Assembly (NCBI GenBank): GCA_018262455.1
Contig: JAGSPR010000205.1
Span: forward strand, 1 to 22,244
DNA from: Deltaproteobacteria bacterium
GTDB lineage: Bacteria > Myxococcota > Polyangia > Haliangiales > Haliangiaceae
Direction: 5' to 3'
DNA: 22,244 nucleotides
The position numbers and the translations under genes are program-made. Below are positions 1 to 7,056 of this stretch, one piece after another. Numbering within the stretch: position 1 is the first letter of the stretch; every line of letters starts with the position of its first letter. The notes beneath the pieces are model-generated. The model saw nothing but the letters and a program-made list of their open reading frames with translations. It made no database searches and was not told the DNA's origin.

Positions 1-17
1 ACGCGGGGTTCTCTTCG

Positions 18-88
18 AGGAGCCACCCAGATTTGAACTGGGGATGGTGGTTTTGCAGACCACTGCCTTACCACTTGGCGATGGCTCC
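18..88 (-). tRNA. tRNA-Cys (anticodon GCA)
   Basis: Read on the minus strand, the sequence folds as a complete cloverleaf. The 7-bp acceptor stem is GGAGCCA/TGGCTCC, the D arm GCC...GGC, and the anticodon stem GTGGT/ACCAC closes the loop CTGCAAA, giving anticodon GCA. The variable loop is 4 nt, and the T arm CCCAG/CTGGG carries the TTCAAAT loop. Position 73 is U, the expected cysteine identity base. The 3' CCA is not encoded (the next bases are CGA), so it would have to be added after transcription. Confidence 0.96.
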
Positions 89-98
89 GGAGGCGTCT

Positions 99-127
99 TG
101 TTTACCAACGCCCGAGCCGTCACGCAA
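99..127 (-). promoter_or_regulatory. Possible tRNA-Cys promoter
   Basis: On the minus strand a weak -35-like TTGCGT (122-127) lies exactly 17 nt from a weak -10-like TAAACA (99-104). The -10 ends 10 nt before the tRNA 5' end, and the discriminator is GC-rich. Each hexamer matches consensus at only three of six positions, so the spacing and location are the main support. Confidence 0.28.
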
Positions 128-188
128 GCGGTGGCAGTCGATCGCCGGACCTACGCGCCGGTCCGCTGCCCCCCGCTCCTCGCGCCGA

Positions 189-677
189 CTACATCGAGCT
201 CAGCGCCGCCTTGACCTTCTCGTTGGTCGCACACGCGCTGGCACCCTCCATCGCCGGGCCGAGCTTCTCCATCACCGGCTTCATCTTCGCGGCGCACTTC
301 TCTTCGAACTCTTTCTTCTTCGCCGGATCCTTGTCCTGCGTCTTCGCCCAGTCCATGAACGCCTTGTTGTCGGCAGCCCACTTCTCGAACCCGGTGCCCA
401 TCCCATCGCAGTTCCCCTTGTTCGCCACCACGATGTCGGCCATCGAATTCATCATCGAGATCGACTTGTCGCAGGCCTCATCGACGGACATCGACATGCT
501 GCCGCCGGTGGCGGGAGGCGTGGTCGCGGCCGTCGGCTCGGTCGTCTTCACTGCGCCCGCCGGCTCCCCCGGCTTCACCTCGCCAGCCTTGTCGGCCGGC
601 TTTTCATCCTTCTTCTTGCAGGCTCCGGAGAGCGCGACGACGAGAGACAGCGACACCATGCCAAATGCGAGCTTCAT
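189..677 (-). CDS. Small lipoprotein, unknown function
   Basis: The product is 162 residues. The N-terminal signal ends in a lipobox (LSGAC, Cys20), so it should be lipidated and anchored in an envelope membrane. Next comes a Lys-rich stretch (KKKDEKPADK), a Pro/Thr/Ala-rich flexible linker to about residue 58, and a helical Lys/Met-rich domain of about 100 residues with scattered cysteines (DEAC, GNCDG, EKCAAK, SACA). I chose the ATG at 677 because AAAGG lies 7 nt upstream and the signal peptide begins there. In-frame codons further upstream encode an Arg/Pro-rich stretch that looks non-coding. The layout resembles the divergent lipoprotein at 1019-1453. I recognise no named family. Confidence 0.88.
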   Translation of the reverse strand: MKLAFGMVSLSLVVALSGACKKKDEKPADKAGEVKPGEPAGAVKTTEPTAATTPPATGGSMSMSVDEACDKSISMMNSMADIVVANKGNCDGMGTGFEKWAADNKAFMDWAKTQDKDPAKKKEFEEKCAAKMKPVMEKLGPAMEGASACATNEKVKAALSSM

Positions 678-1018
678 GTGATGACCTTTCATGGGGCGGA
701 TCCGACGGGGTCTGATCCGACCGGGGTTACTTGCCGGCGGATTGTTGTGGTCCGGCGCCGCGAATTGCAAGCGCACCCAGCCCGCAACGGGATCTCGCGC
801 GCACGAACGTGGCGATCGATCGTCGGGCGCTTGCGCAACCGCATCCGCGCAGCGACAACTGCGCACGGATCGAGCCGCGTCACGCGACCATCGTCATCCC
901 GGCGATACAACCATCGGCGGTTCACTACCTTGAAATGACAAGATCATCATGGCCGACCGCGGATCTGCTCGTAGGTTCGAAGCGGGACGAAGACGTCCCC
1001 GAGGTTTCAGAACAAGCC
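678..1018. other. 341-bp divergent intergenic region
   Basis: This gap separates two divergently transcribed lipoprotein genes and must hold both promoters. No convincing -35/-10 pair could be assigned. The visible feature is an imperfect direct repeat, GATCCGACGGGGT (699-711) and GATCCGACCGGGGT (714-727), lying 22-50 nt upstream of the minus-strand gene's start. Open frames across the region encode Arg-rich, low-complexity sequence and look non-coding. Confidence 0.6.
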
Positions 1019-1453
1019 ATGAACAAGCTCAACTCCGTGCTCGCGATCATTGCCATGTCGACCGTGTTCCTGACCGGCTGTCCAAAGAAGCAGGACGACG
1101 CCAAGGACACCGCCGCGCCGAAGCCGACCGAGACCACGCCGGCGGCGGACCCCACGAAGACCGTGGCGCCCGATCCGAAGGTCGATCCGAAGGTGGATCC
1201 CAGTGGCAAGGCGGCCGCCGCGACCGGCGAGCTCCCCGCCGAGTGCACCGAGTACAAGGCGCTCGCCGACAAGCTGGCGGCTCCGCAGTGCGACAAGCTC
1301 GGTGCGCAGCGCGACACGTTGAAGGCGAGCTTCGAGAGCTCGTGGAAGGCGTGGGCCGCGTTGCCGGCCGCGGATCGAGCGAGCGCGGCCGACGCGTGCA
1401 AGGCCGCCGCGCAAGGGCTCAAGACCGCCGCCGCCGCCGCCTGCGGCTGGTAG
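1019..1453 (+). CDS. Small lipoprotein, unknown function
   Basis: The product is 144 residues with a lipoprotein signal (MNKLNSVLAIIAMSTVFLTG, then Cys21). A charged KKQDDAKD segment follows, then a Pro/Thr/Ala/Asp linker to about residue 68 that includes a DPKVDPKVD repeat. The C-terminal helical domain of about 75 residues carries four cysteines (AECTEY, PQCDK, ADACK, AACGW). The plan matches the 189-677 lipoprotein: lipobox, Lys-rich patch, P/T/A linker, Cys-bearing helical domain. The two are probably distant paralogues. No strong Shine-Dalgarno is visible; a GAGG lies about 14 nt upstream. The stop codon directly abuts the stop of the convergent gene at 1454 with no spacer. Confidence 0.85.
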   Translation: MNKLNSVLAIIAMSTVFLTGCPKKQDDAKDTAAPKPTETTPAADPTKTVAPDPKVDPKVDPSGKAAAATGELPAECTEYKALADKLAAPQCDKLGAQRDTLKASFESSWKAWAALPAADRASAADACKAAAQGLKTAAAAACGW

Positions 1454-2143
1454 TCACCTGGGCTTGGTGACGACGAGCGGAGCGGTGGTCGCCGATCGCC
1501 GCCCACTCGCGTCGACCCAGAACGCGACGACCCGGTCGCCTGGCTGCGCGATGACGGTGCCGTTGGGGAACGCCGTCACGCACCCACCCTGCGTGCTGTA
1601 GACCGAGACCTTGGTCGCGCGTGGCCCCACGAGGCCGAACGAGAGCGGATCGCCCTTCGCCGCGCGCACCACGAGCGCGATGGCGTCGGCCGGGGCGCTC
1701 CCATCGAGCTCCACGGTGACGAACGTGGTCGCGTGCTTGGTGCGCGTGGTGCCGGAGACGACGGCTTTGACCCGAGGAGCGGCCAGCAGGCCGAGCGCCT
1801 TGGTCGCGAGCCTCGCCTTGCCCAGCAGGCTGCCCATGGTCGTGTCCTCGAGCGTGAAGGCCGCCGCACCGACCGGCGGGCGATACACGACGAGCCCGGG
1901 CGCGATCGGATCGATCTGTGGCTTCACGAGCTTGTTGTGCGCGCGCAGCTTCCAGTCCGCCTGGTCGGGCTGACCGCCGTCGACCGTTGCCTGCGGGAGC
2001 TCGGCGACCACCACGCCACCATCGTTGGTCACGACGACGCTGGCCCGCACGACCTTCGGCGCGAGCCCGAAGCTCGGGCATGGCTCGGCAGCCACGGGGC
2101 TCGCCCCGAGCAGGACCGCGACGAACGCCAGCGAGCGCCGCAT
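1454..2143 (-). CDS. Secreted hypothetical protein
   Basis: The product is 229 residues. A Sec signal peptide (MRRSLAFVAVLLGASPVAA) probably leads to cleavage before EPCPS. The mature part is rich in Val and Thr and looks beta-stranded (VVRASVVVTNDGGVVVAELP, FVTVELDGS, ALVVRAAKG, VVAFWVDASGRRS). There are only two cysteines, one near the N-terminus and one in GGCVTAF, which could form a disulfide. I do not recognise the family; an Ig-like or beta-sandwich fold is possible. The start lies 2 nt after the stop of the upstream FG-GAP lipoprotein, so the two are probably cotranscribed. The gene ends tail-to-tail with the lipoprotein at 1453. Confidence 0.82.
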   Translation of the reverse strand: MRRSLAFVAVLLGASPVAAEPCPSFGLAPKVVRASVVVTNDGGVVVAELPQATVDGGQPDQADWKLRAHNKLVKPQIDPIAPGLVVYRPPVGAAAFTLEDTTMGSLLGKARLATKALGLLAAPRVKAVVSGTTRTKHATTFVTVELDGSAPADAIALVVRAAKGDPLSFGLVGPRATKVSVYSTQGGCVTAFPNGTVIAQPGDRVVAFWVDASGRRSATTAPLVVTKPR

Positions 2144-2145
2144 CG

Positions 2146-4509
2146 CTACGGACAGCTCACGCTGATCGCGAGCTGGTTATTGTCCTCGCGGCACTCGAGG
2201 TTCGTGCTCGTACCGTTGCCGCGATCGTCGACCGCCACGAAGCCGTCGCCCTCGGGACCGACCCACGCGCACGTCACCGTCGTGCAGATGCCGGGGAAGA
2301 TCCGCTGGGTGGTCGTCGCCGTGCAGCGCACCTCGGCCGGCGGACCGGCGGCGTAGATCGCGACGGGCAGCCCCGCCGCGACCGGCTCGGTGCCGCGGTT
2401 GCACACCTCCGCGACGACCGTCGGACCGGTCGCGTCGCACGTGACCTTCGCTTGCTTCACCGTGAGATCGGGGATGGCGCCGGGCACGATGCCCTCGCCC
2501 GGCGAGTTCTGGCGGAAGTTGTTGAGCCCTGGCTGCTTCCAGTTCTGCAGCCACTGACTCGTCCGCGGGACCTTGCCGGCCTGATCGACGTTGGTGACGC
2601 TGTAGGCGTGCTGGTTCCAGATCGTGCGAGTCGAGACCCAGCGGTCGACCGTGTCGGCGAGGACGCGCACGCCGGTCGCGGCGCTCGTCGCGGGGTGAGA
2701 GGCGCGGCACACCTTGCCCGCGGTCGAGGGACCCGCGACCGGATCGAGGCAGACGAAGCCATCACCGCCGCAGTCCGGATCGAGCGTGCAGCGGCAGCGG
2801 CCGAGCGGATCGCCCGGCTGCTCGCGTCCGCACGACGACGCGCTGGGGCAGTCGGAGTCATCGAGGCACTGCACGCCGTCGAAGATCGGATCGACCGCGG
2901 GGCAGTTGACGTTGCAGTTCGTGTTCGACGTGCTGACGATCTCGGCGTTGAAGTCAGCATCGGTGTCGACGATGAGCGGCGTCTCGTACCAGGTGCAGGA
3001 CGTGCGAAACCGCGAATACACGACCTTGCCGGTGAGCCCGTCGTAGACGCGCGTGAAGCACTCGTCGCCATACACGACCTCGGCCCGGCCGTCGCCATCG
3101 AAGTCGAAGACCGAGGAGCCCGTCGTGTTCGACGACCGGTCCTGAGACTCCTGGACCCAGGCGATGCCGTCGGTGCGCAGCGAAGGACACGTCACCGGAT
3201 CCGGGGTACCTCGACAGTCCGGATCGAAGACCTGGTACGCCGTCGCGCCCGCCGACGCGAACTCGACCCGGCCATCACCGTCGAAGTCGGCGATCGTAGG
3301 TGGCCCGCCGCGGCCGACCGTGGGCGTCACGCCAAGACCGAGCAGGTTCGCGGTGAACAGCTCGCGACCGGCGATGTTGAACACCTTCGCGACCCCGGAT
3401 TGCACGACGGCGATCTCCGCGATGCCATCGAGCGTGTTGCGGTCATCGGCGCCGGCCACCGGAAACGTTCCAAAGTCAGCGACCGCGGTGTGGCCGTTCG
3501 AGAACGGCAGCGCTTGCTTCGGGGACCAGTGGCGCAGCGCCTTGTCCCAGCTGTAGAGCTGCGTACCGGTGACCAGATCGGGCACGCCGTCGCCATCGAC
3601 ATCCGCGACGATCGGGATGTAGCCGGTCGAGCCCGCGTCGACCGCCGCGACACTGAGCGATTCGTCGATCGTCGAGCCGGTCAGGCCATCGTAGACCGCG
3701 CCATAGAACAGCACCTCGGGGACCCCGTCATCGTCGAGATCATGGATCGAAGGGCCTGCCCAGTCGCAGTTGGCGTTCGCGAACGTCGACGTGGTCTCCC
3801 ACATCACGCCCCACGATCCATCGACCTGCATCGTGAACGCGACCAGCCCGCCGTCGGTGCGCGCCGCGACGATCTCGGGCGTCGGGTTGCCGCCGAGATC
3901 GGCGATCGCCACCGACGCCGAGGCGATCACCGTGGGCAGCGCGATCGTCGCCTGCTGCGCGCAGGACCTGCCATCGATGATCCGGATCACGCCGAAGAAC
4001 AGCGGATCGGTGCCGCTGCACGACTGGCTGCCACCGTCGGTGAAGTTGTAAGAGGTGAACACGATCGACGGCGAGGTGAATTCTCCCGACGAGTAGAACG
4101 ACGCGACCATCGGGGTCGCGAGCACGTTGACGTGGTCCGGGAACGGATCTCCAGCCGGCGGACCGAGCCACTCGCACTGCGCCGAGGGGAAGAACACGCC
4201 CGGCACTGGATCGCGCTTGCAGCCTGGATCGCTCGCACCGCCGGGCCCGACCCCCCATGGCAAGCACTCCATGGCGGAGACGTCGCAGTACTGGTCGCCA
4301 GCGCAATCGAGGTTTGACGAGCACGGGGTCGGCGTCGGCACGCACGTGTCGTAGCGACAGGCCGTGTCCGCCCCGCACGCCGGGTTGCAGGTGTCCCCCG
4401 TCGCGTCGGGACCTCCGTTGCCGCCGTTGCTCGCGTTACAGCTACAGCCAGCGACGTGGACCATCGTCACGACCATGGCCAGGGTCACGACCCAGCGGAT
4501 TGCGGTCAT
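2146..4509 (-). CDS. FG-GAP/VCBS repeat lipoprotein with CARDB-like C-terminus
   Basis: The product is 787 residues. A lipoprotein signal ends at VAGC (Cys22). A Cys-rich segment follows (about 41-112; CNPAC, CSSNLDC, QYCDVSAMEC), like the short disulfide modules common in myxobacterial surface proteins. The central region (about 195-530) carries FG-GAP/VCBS-type calcium-binding blades with DxDGDG loops: IHDLDDDGVPE (255-265), VADVDGDGVPD (301-311), IADFDGDGRVE (406-416) and VFDFDGDGRAE (467-477), plus a degenerate IADLGGNPTPE (202-212). A second Cys-rich segment spans about 548-601. The C-terminus (about 678-787) resembles a CARDB adhesion domain (IPDLTVKQAKVTCD, AEVCNRGTEPV). The ATG at 4509 is chosen because the signal peptide begins there. 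A surface-anchored beta-propeller, perhaps in adhesion or ligand binding, is likely. It forms an operon with 1454-2143. Confidence 0.9.
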   Translation of the reverse strand: MTAIRWVVTLAMVVTMVHVAGCSCNASNGGNGGPDATGDTCNPACGADTACRYDTCVPTPTPCSSNLDCAGDQYCDVSAMECLPWGVGPGGASDPGCKRDPVPGVFFPSAQCEWLGPPAGDPFPDHVNVLATPMVASFYSSGEFTSPSIVFTSYNFTDGGSQSCSGTDPLFFGVIRIIDGRSCAQQATIALPTVIASASVAIADLGGNPTPEIVAARTDGGLVAFTMQVDGSWGVMWETTSTFANANCDWAGPSIHDLDDDGVPEVLFYGAVYDGLTGSTIDESLSVAAVDAGSTGYIPIVADVDGDGVPDLVTGTQLYSWDKALRHWSPKQALPFSNGHTAVADFGTFPVAGADDRNTLDGIAEIAVVQSGVAKVFNIAGRELFTANLLGLGVTPTVGRGGPPTIADFDGDGRVEFASAGATAYQVFDPDCRGTPDPVTCPSLRTDGIAWVQESQDRSSNTTGSSVFDFDGDGRAEVVYGDECFTRVYDGLTGKVVYSRFRTSCTWYETPLIVDTDADFNAEIVSTSNTNCNVNCPAVDPIFDGVQCLDDSDCPSASSCGREQPGDPLGRCRCTLDPDCGGDGFVCLDPVAGPSTAGKVCRASHPATSAATGVRVLADTVDRWVSTRTIWNQHAYSVTNVDQAGKVPRTSQWLQNWKQPGLNNFRQNSPGEGIVPGAIPDLTVKQAKVTCDATGPTVVAEVCNRGTEPVAAGLPVAIYAAGPPAEVRCTATTTQRIFPGICTTVTCAWVGPEGDGFVAVDDRGNGTSTNLECREDNNQLAISVSCP

Positions 4510-4553
4510 CGCGGCGATGGTACTGCGCGACCCGGCGCCGCGATACGGGGCTG

Positions 4554-5330
4554 CTATTTGACCTGCTTGCACACCGAGTTGTGGGCGCATTCCTGGTCCA
4601 CCACGACCTTCACGCCCCGCGCCGCCTTCGCGGCCGCGATGCGGGCCTGCTCGTCGCGCCGGGCCGACTCGAACTGCTGCTGCTGCTGCTGCTGACGCTG
4701 ACGGTTCAGGGCGTCGGTCCTGGCCTTGGTCTCTGCCTCGCCGATCTTGACCGTGGCCGCGTTCAGCGTGCCCGAGAGGGTGGACAGCTCGCGATCGACT
4801 CGATCGAGGGCGCGCTTGGACTCCTCGGCGCCCCGCTTGGCGTGCTCGGTGGCCTGCTCCGCCGCGCGGCGATCCTGATCGGCACGCGCGGACGAATTGC
4901 GCGCTTGGACCGCGAACCACACCATCACCGCGGCCGCGACCAGCGCGACGCCGGTCACCACCAGCATCCAGGTCGGGCGCTGCTTCGCGACCTGGGCACG
5001 CTTGAGGTCCAGCTCCTGGGCCACCCGCGCCTCGGTGAGCGCGATCATCTGGCGGGCGTGCTCGGCAGCCTCGGCGGCCTCGAGCCGCAACCGCGCCTCA
5101 CGCTCGGCGTCGAGCCGCGCACGCTCGATCGCGAGCTGGGCTTCCTGGGCGGCCTGGGCTCGCGCCGCCCGTTGCTCGCGGTCCCGGCGCTCGACCGCGG
5201 CCAGCTCCTCGACCCTCAGCTCCTCCGCCCGCAGCACCGCGGCTCGCTCGTCGGCCACACGTTGGATCTCGATCGCCTTGAGCTCGGACAACGATGCCAG
5301 CAGCGACCCCTCGAACCTTGCAGCTTGCAT
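4554..5330 (-). CDS. Coiled-coil single-pass membrane protein (paralogue A)
   Basis: The product is 258 residues and belongs to no family I can name. The N-terminal ~110 residues form a long Ala/Glu/Arg-rich coiled coil. RPTWMLVVTG (118-127) introduces one membrane segment (about 120-142). A second coiled coil (about 148-235) contains a seven-Gln run (213-219) encoded by a CAG repeat. The tail ends in a cysteine pair (ECAHNSVC). With the N-terminus in the cytoplasm, the tail would be periplasmic. It aligns along its whole length with the protein at 5444-6223, including the start region (SLxELxxIExxRV), the membrane anchor and the terminal cysteines, which supports the ATG at 5330 despite no clear ribosome-binding site. 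The FG-GAP lipoprotein starts 44 nt downstream. Confidence 0.82.
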   Translation of the reverse strand: MQAARFEGSLLASLSELKAIEIQRVADERAAVLRAEELRVEELAAVERRDREQRAARAQAAQEAQLAIERARLDAEREARLRLEAAEAAEHARQMIALTEARVAQELDLKRAQVAKQRPTWMLVVTGVALVAAAVMVWFAVQARNSSARADQDRRAAEQATEHAKRGAEESKRALDRVDRELSTLSGTLNAATVKIGEAETKARTDALNRQRQQQQQQQFESARRDEQARIAAAKAARGVKVVVDQECAHNSVCKQVK

Positions 5331-5384
5331 GTACCAGTGGACACCCCGTCAGGCGCGCGATTGCATCCCCTCCCCAGAGACGCG

Positions 5385-5416
5385 AAAAACGCGAACAGGG
5401 CGCCGGAGCGCCCTGT
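5385..5416 (-). terminator. Rho-independent terminator after 5444-6223
   Basis: On the minus strand a perfect 9-bp stem ACAGGGCGC/GCGCCCTGT encloses the tetraloop TCCG, a stable UNCG-type loop. After TTCGCG comes a run of five T (5385-5389). It lies 28 nt beyond the stop codon of the upstream coiled-coil gene and before the start of the next one. The two paralogues are therefore probably separate transcription units, or joined only by readthrough. Confidence 0.75.
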
Positions 5417-5443
5417 GGTCACACGTCGTTCGGAGGGTGGCCC

Positions 5444-6223
5444 TTACATGCAGCCCTTCGCGAGCGGGTTGTTCTTGCACTCTTCGGAGACGGTCGCGCC
5501 CTTCTTGCGCTTGGCCTTGTCGGCCGCGTCCTTCGCATCCTGGATGCGACGCTCCATCTCGTACTTCTCCTTCTGGAGCGCCTTGAGCTTGGCGTTCGCG
5601 TTCGCGCGATCGGCGTCGTTCTGCGCCGACACCACGCTATCGACCGCCGTGCTGACCTTCTTGTCCATGTCCTGAAGATCGCGCTGCAGCCGGTCGACGA
5701 GCTCGACCGCTTGCTTCGCGGCCTTCTCGGCTTCGTCGGCGCGCTCTTGGTCGCGCTTCGCGCTCTCGGCGGACTCGTCGGACTTCCTCGACCACTGGAC
5801 GGCGACGAAGATGAGGCCGATCGCCATCACGACGGCGAGGCCGGTGACCGCGAGCATCCAGGTCGGACGCTTCTTCGCGATGTCGGCTCGCCGCAGCTCC
5901 ATCTCCTGCTGCAGCCGCTGCTGCTCGAGGGCGGCTTGCTGGCGCTGGCGCTCGGCGGCCTCGGCGGACTCGACGCGCATGCGCGCTTCACGCTCGGCGT
6001 TTTCGCGTGCGGTCTCGATCTGGAGCTGCGCATCGCGCTCGGCACGGACCTTGGCTTCCTCCTCGTCGCGGCGGCGACGCTCGGCGTCCTGCTGCGCCTT
6101 GAGGCGGGTCTCTTCTGCCGTGCGAACCGCGCTCTCCTCTTCCTGGACGCGGTTCTCCTCGATCTGACGGAGCTCGCGGAGCGAGAACAACACCGAATTT
6201 TCACGCTTCTCGGGCTGGGCCAT
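5444..6223 (-). CDS. Coiled-coil single-pass membrane protein (paralogue B)
   Basis: The product is 259 residues with the same plan as the neighbour at 4554-5330. A highly charged Glu/Arg/Gln coiled coil (about 12-115) is followed by KKRPTWMLAVTG and one membrane segment (about 121-143). A second Asp/Lys/Ala-rich coiled coil (about 146-240) leads to a basic KAKRKKG patch and a tail with two cysteines (EECKNNPLAKGC). The start at 6223 is supported by AAGGA 4 nt upstream, so the codons further upstream are excluded. A -10-like GATAAT lies about 45 nt upstream, and a strong terminator follows the gene. I infer an envelope-spanning scaffold or sensor; no catalytic motif is visible. Confidence 0.85.
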   Translation of the reverse strand: MAQPEKRENSVLFSLRELRQIEENRVQEEESAVRTAEETRLKAQQDAERRRRDEEEAKVRAERDAQLQIETARENAEREARMRVESAEAAERQRQQAALEQQRLQQEMELRRADIAKKRPTWMLAVTGLAVVMAIGLIFVAVQWSRKSDESAESAKRDQERADEAEKAAKQAVELVDRLQRDLQDMDKKVSTAVDSVVSAQNDADRANANAKLKALQKEKYEMERRIQDAKDAADKAKRKKGATVSEECKNNPLAKGCM

Positions 6224-6266
6224 GACGTCCTTCTTTCCCGCTACATCGCTGCGGGACCCCCCGATC

Positions 6267-6293
6267 ATTATCACGCAGGATCCCGCACAGCAA
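6267..6293 (-). promoter_or_regulatory. Possible sigma70-type promoter for 5444-6223
   Basis: On the minus strand TTGCTG (6288-6293) precedes GATAAT (6267-6272), which matches the TATAAT consensus at five of six bases. The spacer is 15 nt, shorter than the usual 17. The site would give a leader of about 35-40 nt before the ATG at 6223, and it lies in the divergent gap shared with the phosphatase gene at 6339. Confidence 0.4.
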
Positions 6294-6338
6294 CGCGATG
6301 TTGTGCGACGGCCTCACGGTGCGGTACATGCGAGCCCC

Positions 6339-7052
6339 ATGGGCTACGTCGATCTCCACAGCCACGTCTTGTACGGCTTGGATGACGGCGCTCCCGACCA
6401 GGCTACCGCGCTCGCCATGCTCGATGCACTCGAATCGCTCGGTGTCACCGAGCAGTGCGTGACGCCTCACCAGAAGGCGCCGCAGTACCTGCCCGCGTGG
6501 GACCAGGTCGAGGCGACCTACACGGCGCTCGAGGCGATGCGGAAGCCCACCCACCCGGTGTTGCGGCTCGCGGCCGAGAACATGTGGGATGATGTGTTCT
6601 ATCGACGAGCTACCGACCAGACCATCCCGGGCTATCACGGGACCTCGGCGTTCCTGGTCGAGATCCCGCCTCCCCTGCTGCCCCCGAACATGGCCCAGCG
6701 GCTGTTCCAGTTCCTGCGCGCCGGCCAGCTACCGGTGCTCGCGCACCCCGAGCGCTATCATGCCTTGTGGGATGACGACGAGCTCGCGCGGTCGCTGCGC
6801 CGGGTCTGCGCATTCCAGATCGATCTCGCCGCGGTCGCGGGGTTTCACGGCAAGCGCGAGGCGAAGGCCGCGCGTCATCTACTCGAGATCGGGCTCGCGA
6901 CCTGCGTCGCCACCGACGCGCATCAAGTCGGCGACCTCCAGCAGGCCGCGGCGGGGCTCGCGTGGATCGACAAGAAGTTAGGACATGCGACGGTGGTGAG
7001 GTTGTTTGATCACGCGCCGCGGGCCATCCTCGCGGGCCAGCTCCCGGACTGA
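6339..7052 (+). CDS. CpsB/CapC-family PHP tyrosine-protein phosphatase
   Basis: The product is 237 residues, close to the usual family length of about 240-260. PHP-domain metal-ligand motifs appear in order: DLHSHVLYGLDDGA (residues 5-18, compare DxHxHxLxGxDDG), TPHQ (His44), AAEN (Glu80), HPERY (136-140) and ATDAH (191-195). Family members (CpsB, YwqE) are Mn-dependent phosphatases of bacterial tyrosine kinases that control capsule or exopolysaccharide synthesis. Here no tyrosine kinase gene is adjacent. The ATG at 6339 is chosen because the family's conserved start falls there; the longer upstream frame overlaps the divergent promoter region. The next gene begins 4 nt after the stop, so they are probably cotranscribed. 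The substrate is unknown. Confidence 0.88.
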   Translation: MGYVDLHSHVLYGLDDGAPDQATALAMLDALESLGVTEQCVTPHQKAPQYLPAWDQVEATYTALEAMRKPTHPVLRLAAENMWDDVFYRRATDQTIPGYHGTSAFLVEIPPPLLPPNMAQRLFQFLRAGQLPVLAHPERYHALWDDDELARSLRRVCAFQIDLAAVAGFHGKREAKAARHLLEIGLATCVATDAHQVGDLQQAAAGLAWIDKKLGHATVVRLFDHAPRAILAGQLPD

Positions 7053-7056
7053 CCCC

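Noticed and set aside
33..938. Plus-strand 301-codon open frame beginning inside the tRNA
   Set aside because: It is Arg/His/Leu-rich without domain features and overlaps the tRNA and the minus-strand lipoprotein gene, which has a signal peptide and an SD.
945..975. Possible sigma54 promoter near TGGCCGACC
   Set aside because: The GG and GC dinucleotides do not have the required -24/-12 spacing.
1918..4317. Plus-strand open frame of 799 codons opposite the FG-GAP lipoprotein
   Set aside because: It is Arg/Ala/Asp-rich with no domain, and mirrors the codon bias of the convincing minus-strand gene.
6222..6338. Longer start for the CpsB-like phosphatase at 6222
   Set aside because: The extra 39 residues have no family match and cover the divergent promoter region and the start of the opposite gene. 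The conserved protein begins at 6339.
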